Source: Mycobacterium sp. E3251 (lineage in GTDB: Bacteria > Actinomycetota > Actinomycetes > Mycobacteriales > Mycobacteriaceae). Taken from it: a stretch of DNA of 53,836 nt. Shown here in pieces: positions 35,115-43,374 of this stretch; positions within the stretch are counted from its first letter, which is position 1; every line of letters starts with the position of its first letter. The stretch spans positions 1 through 53,836 of the forward strand of contig NZ_LZJF01000007.1 of the NCBI RefSeq assembly GCF_001666835.1. The letters run 5' to 3'. The notes beneath the pieces are model-generated. The model did not search any database. It saw only the letters and a list, made by a program, of their open reading frames with translations, and was not told the DNA's origin. A program made the translations under genes and the position numbers.

Positions 35115-36755
35115 ATGAGGAACGAAATGACATCGGCATCCGATGAACGAGGATTTCTCGCAGCGGTATTCGCGGATCGCGCGCACCGCAATCAGAGGCG
35201 ACTTGCTGCCCGGCTGAAGCCGCAATACGACTTCATCGTGTGCGGATCCGGGTCCTCCGGATCCGTGGTCGCCCGCCGGCTGGCGGAAAACCCTGACGCC
35301 AGCGTCCTCGTCCTTGAGGCCGGTGGCTGCGACGACGGGCCCGAAATCAGGCAACCGGAGATGTGGCTTGCGAATCTGGGGAGCGACCGCGACTGGAAGT
35401 TCACCGCCGAGCCGAATTGCCACTTGAACGGGCGCGCCATCCCGTACTCGATGGGGAAGGTCTTGGGTGGTGGCTCCAGTATCAATGTCATGGTGTGGGC
35501 GCGGGGGCACAGAAACGATTGGAATTACTTCGCCGCTGAAGCCAAAGACCCGCAATGGAACTATGATTCGGTGCTGTCCATCTACCGGGCGATCGAGGAT
35601 TGGCACGGTGTTCCCGATCCAGAACACCGTGGCACGGGTGGGCCGGTATATGTCGAACCCGCAGCCGAGCCCAGCCCGATCGCGCATGCGGGACTCGCGG
35701 CCGCAAGCTCGCTGGGCATTCCGACCTTCACCAGCCAGAACGGTGCTCTGATGGAACGAGAAGGCGGCGCGTCGATTGTTGACCTGCGTATCCGTAACGG
35801 GCTGCGCCAGTCGGTGTTTCGCACGTACCTGTACCCGCTGACGGACCGGCCGAATTTGACGGTTCTGACGGGCGCGTTGGTTACTCGAGTGGCGCTCGAC
35901 GGCGGGCGCGCCACCGGCGTGGAGTTCATTCACGGCGGCAAGTCGCACCGCATCGAGGCGAAATCCGAGGTGGTTCTGTCGCTCGGAGCGATTCACACAC
36001 CCAAGGTCCTCATGCAATCCGGGATCGGTGACCAGAATGAGTTGCGACCGCACGGTATTCCGGTCGTACAGCATCTGCCGGGCGTCGGCCGAAATCTCCA
36101 GGACCACCCGGGATTCTCCTGCGTCTGGGAGTACCGGGAACCGCTACCCTGGCGCAACAGCGGTGGGGAGATGACGGTCTTCGCCCGAAGCGACTCCAGT
36201 TTGCGCACGCCGGACCTGCAGGCTTATCAACTCGAGTTTCCGTTCTCCAGCGAGAAGAACGCCGAAAGATTCGGCTTACCGGAGTCAGGCTGGAGCATGT
36301 ATGGCGCAGTGGTGCGCCCGAAAAGTCGCGGACAGATTCGGCTGACCGGGCCGAACCCGGACGACCCGGTGCGGATCCACGCCAATCTCCTCTCGCACCC
36401 CGACGACCTCACTGCCGCGGTGTCGTGTCTCGAACTGTGTCGCGAACTTGGCAATTCGGGGCCTCTTCGTCGATTCAGCAAACGCGAAGTCATGCCGGGG
36501 AGCCTCACCAAGGCTGACCTCGCGCGCTTTATCCGCAACGAAGCCACGACTTATCACCATCAGACAAGCACGGCGAAGATGGGTCGGGACAGCATGTCGG
36601 TGGTGGATGCTGCCTTGAAAGTGTATGGCGTGGAGGGCCTTCGGATCGCGGATGCGTCCATCATGCCGCGTGTCACCACCGGAAACACCATGGCCCCTTG
36701 CGTCGTGATCGGCGAGCGCGCCGGACAGATCCTGCGCCACCGGCACGCTCTGTGA
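35115..36755 (+). CDS. GMC family FAD-dependent oxidoreductase
   Basis: The 546-residue product belongs to the glucose-methanol-choline oxidoreductases, which oxidise alcohols to aldehydes or ketones with FAD. Visible are the Rossmann motif FIVCGSGSSGSVVARRL, the GMC signature GKVLGGGSSINVMVWARGHR, SLGAIHTPKVLMQSGIG, and the active-site region YHHQTSTAKMG with a catalytic His and the final IADASIMPRVTTGNTMAPC. GAGGAG precedes ATG 35115 closely; ATG 35127 is also possible. The P450 gene follows after 20 bases, so both enzymes probably act in sequence on a hydroxylated substrate. Confidence 0.93.
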   Translation: MRNEMTSASDERGFLAAVFADRAHRNQRRLAARLKPQYDFIVCGSGSSGSVVARRLAENPDASVLVLEAGGCDDGPEIRQPEMWLANLGSDRDWKFTAEPNCHLNGRAIPYSMGKVLGGGSSINVMVWARGHRNDWNYFAAEAKDPQWNYDSVLSIYRAIEDWHGVPDPEHRGTGGPVYVEPAAEPSPIAHAGLAAASSLGIPTFTSQNGALMEREGGASIVDLRIRNGLRQSVFRTYLYPLTDRPNLTVLTGALVTRVALDGGRATGVEFIHGGKSHRIEAKSEVVLSLGAIHTPKVLMQSGIGDQNELRPHGIPVVQHLPGVGRNLQDHPGFSCVWEYREPLPWRNSGGEMTVFARSDSSLRTPDLQAYQLEFPFSSEKNAERFGLPESGWSMYGAVVRPKSRGQIRLTGPNPDDPVRIHANLLSHPDDLTAAVSCLELCRELGNSGPLRRFSKREVMPGSLTKADLARFIRNEATTYHHQTSTAKMGRDSMSVVDAALKVYGVEGLRIADASIMPRVTTGNTMAPCVVIGERAGQILRHRHAL

Positions 36756-36775
36756 GCCGACTCGGAGAAATGAAA

Positions 36776-37981
36776 ATGGGATCGAAACCCTTGGTGGACC
36801 TGACCGGTAGCTTTACCAGACGGATGCACGACGTACTCGCCGAGGCCGCGCGACGCGGACCGTTGGCGACAGACGAGACAACCGGCGCAACCGTGGTGTT
36901 GCGGCATCGCGACGTTGAAACACTGGCCCGCGACGAGCGGCTGAACGGAATCGGGCTGGCCCTGTTCGACACCATGGGCATCAGCGACGGGCCCCTGCGC
37001 GACTGGTACAGCAAGCTGATGTTCACCACCGAGGGTGATTATCATCGCCGCCTGCGGTCGCTGGTCTCCCGCGCCTTCACCCCGCGCTCGGTCGAGGAGC
37101 TGAGGTCGACCGCAGCGGACATGGCCGCCGCTGCCATCGCTTCGGCGATGCTGAACGGGGGAGACCTGGTGGCTTCCTGCGCCGGACTGTCAACCCGGTT
37201 GATCTGTCGCCTCCTCGGAGTCCCGGACAGCGATGTCGGTGTGTTCTCCCGATGGGCGGATGCTCTGAGCCCGGTGTTTTATGTGATGACGCCCGGCCAG
37301 ATCGCGGGGGCGACGAGCGCGATCGTCGAATTGCAGCACTATGTCGAGGCGCTGGCGCAGCGCCGAACCGAAGACCCCGGTCCCGATCTCATCACCGGCT
37401 TGTTGACCGCCGAGGCCGGCGGGGAGATGCTCACCCGCGACGAGACCGTGGCGATGATCGCGAATCTTCTTGTCGCCGGCCATGACACGATGGGCAGTCA
37501 GATACCGTGCAGCCTGCTGATGACGTTGCAGTACCGCGACCGCCTCACTGAGGTGGCGCACGATGACACGCGGCTTGCGAGTGCTGCCGCTGAGACCATG
37601 CGCCTCGAGCCCAGCATCCCGCTCATACCGCGCACCGCCGTCGCGCCGATCGACCTGCACGACACAACCATCCCGGCGGGGGAGATGGTGCTGCTCTGCA
37701 TCGCCTCGGCATGCCGGGACGCCTCGGCGTGGCGGTCGCCGAACTGCTTCGATCCCGAGCGGTTCACCCGGGCGGGCACGCCCCGGCTCATGAACTTCGG
37801 TGCCGGAGCGCATTACTGCCTGGGTACCTCGCTCGCGAAAGTCGTGGTGGAGGAGTGCGTACGCGCCGCGCTCGCCGCACGGCCCGCCCTGCACTTGGGG
37901 CAGGACCCCGCCCGCATCCCGTGGCGCCGCATGCTGGGCCGCAGCCCGGTACGCCTGCTCATCGGCGTCGACGAGAGCTAG
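36776..37981 (+). CDS. Cytochrome P450
   Basis: The product hydroxylates an unknown substrate using electrons from a ferredoxin partner. The I-helix motif LLVAGHDTMGSQ, the ExxR-type AAETMRLEPS and the haem-ligand loop NFGAGAHYCLGTSLA (Cys) are all present. ATG 36776 has GGAG at 36764-36767 with eight-base spacing and is preferred over ATG 36770. The length of 401 residues is usual for soluble bacterial P450s. Its stop codon TAG shares the palindrome CTAG (37978-37981) with the stop of the convergent SDR gene, leaving no room for a terminator. No ferredoxin gene is nearby. Confidence 0.94.
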   Translation: MGSKPLVDLTGSFTRRMHDVLAEAARRGPLATDETTGATVVLRHRDVETLARDERLNGIGLALFDTMGISDGPLRDWYSKLMFTTEGDYHRRLRSLVSRAFTPRSVEELRSTAADMAAAAIASAMLNGGDLVASCAGLSTRLICRLLGVPDSDVGVFSRWADALSPVFYVMTPGQIAGATSAIVELQHYVEALAQRRTEDPGPDLITGLLTAEAGGEMLTRDETVAMIANLLVAGHDTMGSQIPCSLLMTLQYRDRLTEVAHDDTRLASAAAETMRLEPSIPLIPRTAVAPIDLHDTTIPAGEMVLLCIASACRDASAWRSPNCFDPERFTRAGTPRLMNFGAGAHYCLGTSLAKVVVEECVRAALAARPALHLGQDPARIPWRRMLGRSPVRLLIGVDES

Positions 37982-38820
37982 AGCTTTACCCGCCCCATAA
38001 TGATGTCGATGATCGGCTTGCCGGGCGGATAGGCGTTGGTGAGCGAGGCCATCGTGTGCCCGTAGTCCACCAGCAACGTGATCCCGTTGATGCCGAAGGC
38101 GGCGGCGCTGTTCAGGAACGCCATCACATCACCCATCTGCTCCGGGGTGTGCACCTTCGAACCGGTCTCTTCGCGATAGTCCTGCGCGAAGGTAAGCCAG
38201 AGGTCGGCGTTGGCCTGGGCCAGCGGGGTGTCGGTGGGTCCTGGGCAGATCGCGTTGATCCGGATGCCCTTCTTCAGCAGCGGGTAGCCCTGGGTCGCGA
38301 CGTAGGCGTTGACGACCTTCTTCGAGAGGCCGTAGTGGATGATGCCTTCGGCTTCGTGCGCCTTGACCCACTCTTGCGCCGAGGCGAAGTCCGGCGTGGC
38401 GAGGAACTCCGTCAGCAGCTCCAGGTCGTTCTCCCAGCCCATGCCGGCGACGGACGAGATGAAGCAGATCGCCGAGCCCGAGGGGAGCTGGTTCTTTGCG
38501 ACCAGGCGGTCGATGAGATGCCGGTGGCCGATGAAGTTGATCGCCATTAGGTCGGTTGTGCCTTCGGCGATGCCGGCGGCCGAGAACAGGGCGTGGATCG
38601 GGCCGTCCAGCTGCTCGACCGCGGCGTCGATCGACGCAGGATCGCGCAAGTCCACCTGGATGGACTTGGCGACGTCGTAGTTGACCGGCGCGTAATCCAT
38701 CACGATCACCTCGGCGCCCAGCTCTGCGGCCGACTTGGCCGCCGCGGCGCCCATGCCGGTGGCGCCGCCAACGACGAGAGCCCGCTTGCCGTCGTAACGC
38801 AACCGATCGACAACAGTCAT
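37978..38820 (-). CDS. Short-chain dehydrogenase/reductase
   Basis: The 280-residue product is a classical SDR: cofactor motif VVGGATGMGAAAAKSA, FSAAGIAEG, catalytic Ser in CFISSVAGMG and YGLSK (Tyr and Lys), then RINAICPGPTDTPL. It resembles mycobacterial 3-alpha-hydroxysteroid or carveol-type dehydrogenases, but the substrate is not fixed by sequence. ATG 38820 is preceded by AAGGGG on the minus strand. A palindrome (38865-38883) and a TAGAAT box (38852-38857) lie upstream, next to the double TetR regulator. Confidence 0.9.
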   Translation of the reverse strand: MTVVDRLRYDGKRALVVGGATGMGAAAAKSAAELGAEVIVMDYAPVNYDVAKSIQVDLRDPASIDAAVEQLDGPIHALFSAAGIAEGTTDLMAINFIGHRHLIDRLVAKNQLPSGSAICFISSVAGMGWENDLELLTEFLATPDFASAQEWVKAHEAEGIIHYGLSKKVVNAYVATQGYPLLKKGIRINAICPGPTDTPLAQANADLWLTFAQDYREETGSKVHTPEQMGDVMAFLNSAAAFGINGITLLVDYGHTMASLTNAYPPGKPIIDIIMGRVKL

Positions 38821-38864
38821 GGAAATCCCCTTCTCATCCACTGCCAACGCGATTCTAATCGCCC

Positions 38865-38883
38865 AACTGTATGGGTAACAGTT
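38865..38883. promoter_or_regulatory. Palindromic operator before the SDR gene
   Basis: AACTGT-7-ACAGTT is a perfect 6-7-6 inverted repeat in the 77-base space between the TetR gene stop and the SDR start. It lies just upstream of the -10-like TAGAAT (minus strand), where a repressor would block RNA polymerase. The adjacent double TetR protein is the candidate binder. Confidence 0.5.
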
Positions 38884-38897
38884 TTTTGGTTCAACAC

Positions 38898-40178
38898 CTA
38901 CCCTGCGCGAACCGCGACACCACGCAATACCGTGTCCCGCACGTGCACCAATGCCGCGCGTTTGCCGACCTCGGCAAGGATGTTCTCCGGTATCCACTGC
39001 AAGCCGATGACGCAGCGCGCCAGCATCGCCGTCGACGCGCCGTCCACACTGATCTCGCTGGATCGGATGCCCTCGGAAAGTAGCGTTTTCATCTGCCGGA
39101 GTCGCGTCGCGTACAACCAGCCCGGGTTGGGAGTGTCCGGCGGCGATTGACGCATCCAGGCGAGCTGGATGCGGAACTCGTCGGAAAACCGATCGAGCGC
39201 ATTGACGTTGACCCAGCTCAGTGCATCCAGCTTCGCGGTCGGCGTGGCATCCGAACGCAGGACGTTGACCCAGCCCGCCTCGACTTTCCGGCCGAACGAT
39301 TCCATGATCGACGCGAGTAGCTCGTCCTTCGATCCGATCACCCGGTAGACGGTTCCGGTCCCGAGGCCGGCCGCGGACGCGATGTCCCTGATGGTGGTGG
39401 CCTCGTAGCCTTTGCGGCCGAATTCCGTTCGCGCCACCGCACGAACGTGCGCCGCTTTGTCGCTGGGATCGGCGTCGCTGTCATCCGACCAGGTCTCGAT
39501 GACCCCCCTGGCGGCGGCGAAGGCGTTGGACCGGTCGAGCTCCGAGTCGGTGGGCGGCCGGGTTGCCAATCCCTGCAACATGATTCGGCACAGCAGCGCG
39601 GCGACCTGGTCAGGGGGCGACTTATGCCGCATGACGTCGAGGCCAACCTGCAGCATGGTTTGGCAGATCCGGTCGGCCAAGGTGGGTAGATCGATGTCGG
39701 GTTTGATGTAGCCGCTCCACCTGCCCGCGCGCAGGGTTTGCAGCATCGCCTCCTGAATCGCCACGGGCCGCTGCTGCGTCAGCTTCATCAGCTCCGGATC
39801 CGTGCTCGGCCCCTCGTAGAACGACATCTGCAGCGCCGCCCGGTGCCGCACGGCGCACTCGGCGATGGCCGAGCCCAGTTCGACGATCTGCTCGGGAACC
39901 GGGCGGGGGTCGGGTTTGTCCAACTTCGCTTGCGCGGCTTGCCCGATCCGGTCCAGATCCTCCTGATAGCGGTGGATCAACTCAATGAGGATCGCCTCTT
40001 TGGACTCGAAATGGTGGTAGAGGCTGCCGGGAAGAATTCCCGCGGCGTCGGCGATCTCCTGCAACGAGGTCCGCAAGCCCGACTGCGCGATCAACGAGGC
40101 GGCGGTGGTGAGGATCTCGGTCCGGCGAGTCCCCAAATCGGCTGTGACGCCGGCTCGCAATGACTCCGCTTTCGGCAT
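38898..40178 (-). CDS. Tandem TetR regulator with two DNA-binding units
   Basis: The 426-residue product is two TetR regulators in one chain. Unit one has LQEIADAAGILPGSLYHHFE near residue 40, unit two IRDIASAAGLGTGTVYRVIG near residue 270, each followed by its own helical ligand domain of about 150 residues. Typical TetR proteins are about 200 residues, so this is a genuine fusion with no stop or frameshift. ATG 40178 (MPKAESLR) places the first helix correctly; a GTG at 40241 would add 21 residues. It lies between a nitroreductase gene upstream and an SDR gene downstream, and could bind as a pseudo-dimer. Confidence 0.92.
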   Translation of the reverse strand: MPKAESLRAGVTADLGTRRTEILTTAASLIAQSGLRTSLQEIADAAGILPGSLYHHFESKEAILIELIHRYQEDLDRIGQAAQAKLDKPDPRPVPEQIVELGSAIAECAVRHRAALQMSFYEGPSTDPELMKLTQQRPVAIQEAMLQTLRAGRWSGYIKPDIDLPTLADRICQTMLQVGLDVMRHKSPPDQVAALLCRIMLQGLATRPPTDSELDRSNAFAAARGVIETWSDDSDADPSDKAAHVRAVARTEFGRKGYEATTIRDIASAAGLGTGTVYRVIGSKDELLASIMESFGRKVEAGWVNVLRSDATPTAKLDALSWVNVNALDRFSDEFRIQLAWMRQSPPDTPNPGWLYATRLRQMKTLLSEGIRSSEISVDGASTAMLARCVIGLQWIPENILAEVGKRAALVHVRDTVLRGVAVRAG

Positions 40179-40317
40179 GATCAGCCGGGCGCACGTCCGG
40201 ACGATTGCGGACTGGCATCCATTCGCACTCGTCCCTCTCACCGAACCAAATCTTTGTTAAAGGCTATCAGACCCGGAGTGACGAATGCGCTGCATAACGG
40301 CGGTGCCGGGGACCATT

Positions 40318-40965
40318 CTAAAGCGCGGGTCCGTCCCAACCGTCACACGCGACCACCTCGTCGACGGGTCGTCGCCGGGCGGGCCGGAACGTGTGCCCGG
40401 CGCGCAGCCGGCCCACCGGAAGCAGGCATCCCTGGACATAGCTTTCGGGAATCCCCAGCAGCCGCCGCACCTCCGCCTCGCGATGCAGGTGCAGGGTGGT
40501 GATGCAGGTTCCGTATCCGCGGGTGTGTAGCGCCAGCTGAAAGTTCCAGACCGCCGGGTAGATCGAGCCGTACAGCGTGGCCTGGTGAAACGATTCGTCG
40601 CCCTCGATGCGGGGCAGGTAGGGCTGATAGCAGGGGATCACCAGCAGCGGAACCCTCGACATGTTCTCGACCAGCCACTCCGTCGACGACATGATCCGGT
40701 TCTCCGGCGTTCCGGCCGGCATCAGGTCGGCGATCAGCTGGCCGCCGACCCGCAGCAGGTAGGCCGCGCGGTACAGCTCGGCGATCTCAGCGCGTAACGC
40801 CGGGTCGGTGACCACCAGCCAGCGCCAGGACTGCTGATTGGAGCCGTTGGCCGCCTGCAAGCCGATGCGCAGGCACTCCCGGATGTCCGCGAGGTCGACC
40901 GGCGCGTCCAGGTCGAGCGTCTTGCGTGCCGAGCGGGTAGCGGTGAGCAGGTACTCGATGTCCAT
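40318..40965 (-). CDS. Nitroreductase family protein
   Basis: The 215-residue product is an FMN-dependent nitroreductase-fold enzyme: LTATRSARKTLDLDAPVD, the FMN-binding NGSNQQSWRWLVV, and the late GYGTCITTLHLHREAEVRR with LLPVGRLRAG. Members reduce nitro groups, quinones or enones, or act in oxidative steps of catabolism. Its ATG overlaps the acyl-CoA dehydrogenase stop by one base (TGATG), so translation is coupled and the three genes form one operon. A 139-base gap separates it from the TetR gene. Confidence 0.9.
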   Translation of the reverse strand: MDIEYLLTATRSARKTLDLDAPVDLADIRECLRIGLQAANGSNQQSWRWLVVTDPALRAEIAELYRAAYLLRVGGQLIADLMPAGTPENRIMSSTEWLVENMSRVPLLVIPCYQPYLPRIEGDESFHQATLYGSIYPAVWNFQLALHTRGYGTCITTLHLHREAEVRRLLGIPESYVQGCLLPVGRLRAGHTFRPARRRPVDEVVACDGWDGPAL

Positions 40966-42068
40966 CACCGGTTCCCCCTGTTGGCAAGGCGCGCACCGAG
41001 TTCGGTGAGGTATCGATCGGGCCCGGCCAGGAACGCGCTCCAGCTGAGCAGGCGCTTGAGGTAGAGATGCGCGTCGTGCTCCCAGGTGTAGCCGATCCCG
41101 CCGAACACCTGGATCGCCGTGTCGCCCACCGTGGCAAGCCGCCCGGCGAACGCCTTCGTCCGGATGGCGGATTGGTGCCGTTCGTCGGCGTCGGCGTTGT
41201 CGGCGGCCCACAGCGCGTGGATCATGCCACTGCGGGCCAACTCCACGGTCTCGAACATATCGACGCACAGATGCTGGACTGCCTGGAACGAGCCGATCGG
41301 CTGCCCGAATTGCGTTCTGGTCTTGGCGTATTCGATGGCCGCGGTCATGACGGCTCGTGCAGCGCCGAGTGCGTCGGCCGCCGTCGCGATCAGCACATCG
41401 TCGATCACCGCGGCGACGTCCCCCGGGGCGGCCGCGGCCAGCCGCCGCGCGCGCGCTGAGTCGAGCGTGACCCGGAAGCGCTTGCGGGTCTGGTCGATAC
41501 CGCGCTCCGGCGCAACCGAAACGCCCGGCGAGTCGGTGCGGATCGCGAAAAGCCCTCGACCGCCGTCGTCCTCGGCGAGCGCCAGCAGCACGTCCGCGGC
41601 GGCGACGTCGGGGACGGCGGTCATGTCGCCCCGTAAGACGACATCATCGCCCCGCCGGCTCGCGGCCACCGGCGCGCTTTCGGCATCGAGGAAGCCGACG
41701 GTGGCGACCGTGGTGCCGTCGGAGATCCCGCTCAGCAGCTCGGCCGCGGCGTCGGTTGGCCCGAGCCGCGTCAGCGCCCGGGTGGCGGCGACCGCGGTCG
41801 ACAACCATGGCCCCGGGTGCAGGGCGGCACCGAGCTCTTCGGCAACGATTCCGGCCTCGACCATCGTCATGCCGGCGCCGCCGTGGGCCTCCGGCACCAG
41901 CAGACCCGTGATCCCGAGGCCGGTCAGGCCGCGCCACACGGGCTCGGTGACGCCGGTCGGGTCGTCGAGCAGCGGGCGCACATGGTCGGCGATGGAAGCT
42001 TTTTCGGCGAGATAGCGTCGGGTGGTGTCGCGCAGCGCGACCTGCTCGTCGGAGAGTTCGAGGTTCAT
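40965..42068 (-). CDS. Acyl-CoA dehydrogenase, partner subunit type
   Basis: The 367-residue product has the acyl-CoA dehydrogenase fold: MNLELSDEQVALRDTTRRYL at the start, LLVPEAHGGAGMTMVEAGIV, and RTQFGQPIGSFQAVQHLCVD with VFGGIGYTWEHDAHLYLKR late. The usual EPxAGSD flavin motif in the middle is not found (the region reads ATVGFLDAESAPVAASRRG), and the canonical C-terminal catalytic Glu loop is absent. This is typical of one subunit of mycobacterial alpha2beta2 enzymes, in which the partner supplies the missing parts. The start overlaps the preceding dehydrogenase by four bases (ATGA). Confidence 0.9.
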   Translation of the reverse strand: MNLELSDEQVALRDTTRRYLAEKASIADHVRPLLDDPTGVTEPVWRGLTGLGITGLLVPEAHGGAGMTMVEAGIVAEELGAALHPGPWLSTAVAATRALTRLGPTDAAAELLSGISDGTTVATVGFLDAESAPVAASRRGDDVVLRGDMTAVPDVAAADVLLALAEDDGGRGLFAIRTDSPGVSVAPERGIDQTRKRFRVTLDSARARRLAAAAPGDVAAVIDDVLIATAADALGAARAVMTAAIEYAKTRTQFGQPIGSFQAVQHLCVDMFETVELARSGMIHALWAADNADADERHQSAIRTKAFAGRLATVGDTAIQVFGGIGYTWEHDAHLYLKRLLSWSAFLAGPDRYLTELGARLANRGNR

Positions 42069-43210
42069 TTGCGAGGCAACCCGAGTACCCGCTGGGCGGT
42101 GATGTTCTTGGTGATCTGGCTGGTACCGCCCGCGATGGTCAGCGAGCGCGACGTCAGGCGGTAGTTCGCCCACGGCGCGCCAGCGCCGCTCGTGCCCAGC
42201 ACGTCAAAGGCCAGCGCGGCCATGTCCTGTCCGATCTCACCCCACACGGTCTTGGCGAGGCTCGCCGATCCGAAGGCGTCACCGCCATGCAGCGTGGCCG
42301 AGATCGAGCGCTGGCAAAGGACTTCCAGATACTTGATGCGCAGCGCGATTTCGCCGAGGCGCCGCAGCGTCACGGGGTCTTCGAGCGCGTCGCTGTGCGC
42401 GGCGATGTCGTCGGTCAATTCTTCGAGCCGCACCTGCATCTCGGCGTACAGCCGGGCGGCCCCGGCCCGCTCGTGGCTGAGCGTGGTGGTTGCCACCTGC
42501 CATCCCCCGTTCAGCGGACCGAGCAACGCGTCCGCAGGCACGCGCACGTCGTGAAAGAACACCTCGGCGAAATCGGCGTCGCCGTTGAGCGTTACCAGCG
42601 GACGGACTTCGATGCCCGGCAGTCTCATGTCGACGATCAGGCAGGAGATGCCCTTGTGCTTGGGCGCTTCGGGGTCAGTACGCACGTAGAGCTGGCACCA
42701 GTCCGCCCGATGCCCCAGCGACGTCCAGATTTTCTGGCCGTTGACGACGAAGTCGTCACCGTCGCGCGCCGCGCGGGTGCGCAGCGCGGCGAGGTCGGAC
42801 CCCGCTTCGGGTTCCGACATCCCTTGGCACCAGATGTCGTCGGCCCGCATCATGCGGGGGAGCAGCGTGAGCTTCTGTGACTCGGTGCCGTATTGCATGA
42901 TGGCCGGCGCGATGTTGTTTAGGCCAATGACGTTGAGCGGCATGGGGGCTCGCGCCCGCGTGGTTTCCTCGGTGTAGACGAGTTGCTCGAGAACCGTCGC
43001 GCCGCGGCCGCCGTACTCGCGAGGCCACGAGACCGCGGCCCAGCCGGCATCGGCCATCGTGGCGCTCCAGGCGCGCAGCATCTCGAAGGCGACGTCGTCT
43101 CGTCCGGCGGGCCGACGGGCCGCCACCAGCTCGTCGGTCAGGTTCTTCGATAGCCAGTCGCGCAGCTCGGCGCGGAACTGCTCCACTTCCGCCGGGTATG
43201 AAAAGTCCAC
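42065..43210 (-). CDS. Acyl-CoA dehydrogenase, FAD-motif-bearing subunit
   Basis: The 381-residue product introduces a double bond into an acyl-CoA thioester with FAD. It carries WCQGMSEPEAGSDLAALRTR, FVVNGQKIWTSLGHRADWCQ, the QRS helix and a C-terminal TIAGGTSQITKNITAQRVLG. The Glu of the medium-chain YEGT loop is replaced (IAGGT), as in the steroid-type FadE group. It heads the operon with the other dehydrogenase and nitroreductase. The start is GTG 43210, behind a promoter at 43248-43276. The pair resembles heteromeric FadE enzymes of side-chain or steroid catabolism; the substrate is inferred. Confidence 0.9.
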   Translation of the reverse strand: MDFSYPAEVEQFRAELRDWLSKNLTDELVAARRPAGRDDVAFEMLRAWSATMADAGWAAVSWPREYGGRGATVLEQLVYTEETTRARAPMPLNVIGLNNIAPAIMQYGTESQKLTLLPRMMRADDIWCQGMSEPEAGSDLAALRTRAARDGDDFVVNGQKIWTSLGHRADWCQLYVRTDPEAPKHKGISCLIVDMRLPGIEVRPLVTLNGDADFAEVFFHDVRVPADALLGPLNGGWQVATTTLSHERAGAARLYAEMQVRLEELTDDIAAHSDALEDPVTLRRLGEIALRIKYLEVLCQRSISATLHGGDAFGSASLAKTVWGEIGQDMAALAFDVLGTSGAGAPWANYRLTSRSLTIAGGTSQITKNITAQRVLGLPRK

Positions 43211-43247
43211 TTTTCCTTGTTTTCTGGTGAATTTGCGACCTAGCCGG

Positions 43248-43276
43248 ACTTTACGGTCGAGCGGATAGCCGGTCAA
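43248..43276 (-). promoter_or_regulatory. Sigma-A-like promoter of the acyl-CoA dehydrogenase operon
   Basis: On the minus strand TTGACC (43271-43276) and TAAAGT (43248-43253) are separated by 17 bases. Transcription would start near 43241, about 30 bases before the GTG at 43210. It is back to back with the promoter of the VWA gene. Confidence 0.65.
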
Positions 43277-43298
43277 CAACGGCGGCGGCGCCCGGCGA

Positions 43299-43327
43299 TT
43301 GACTGCGGTGGCACCGGACTCTACGGT
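43299..43327 (+). promoter_or_regulatory. Sigma-A-like promoter of the VWA gene
   Basis: TTGACT (43299-43304) and TACGGT (43322-43327) are separated by 17 bases. The predicted start (about 43334) lies inside the palindromic operator that begins directly after the -10 box. Confidence 0.65.
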
Positions 43328-43344
43328 GGAACAGATATTTGGTC
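43328..43344. promoter_or_regulatory. Operator copy 1 (shared palindrome)
   Basis: GGAACAGATATTTGGTC is an imperfect dyad that begins immediately after the -10 box of the VWA promoter. Its first 14 bases recur exactly, in opposite orientation, before the AAA ATPase gene at 45117-45134. Binding here would cover the transcription start. Confidence 0.65.
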
Positions 43345-43374
43345 AACGGAGTCCAGGCGGTTCGGAGATTGAGT

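Noticed and set aside
38865..38888. The AACTGT/ACAGTT hairpin read as a plus-strand terminator because six T follow
   Set aside because: No plus-strand gene ends here; both neighbours are on the minus strand, so an operator is the better reading.
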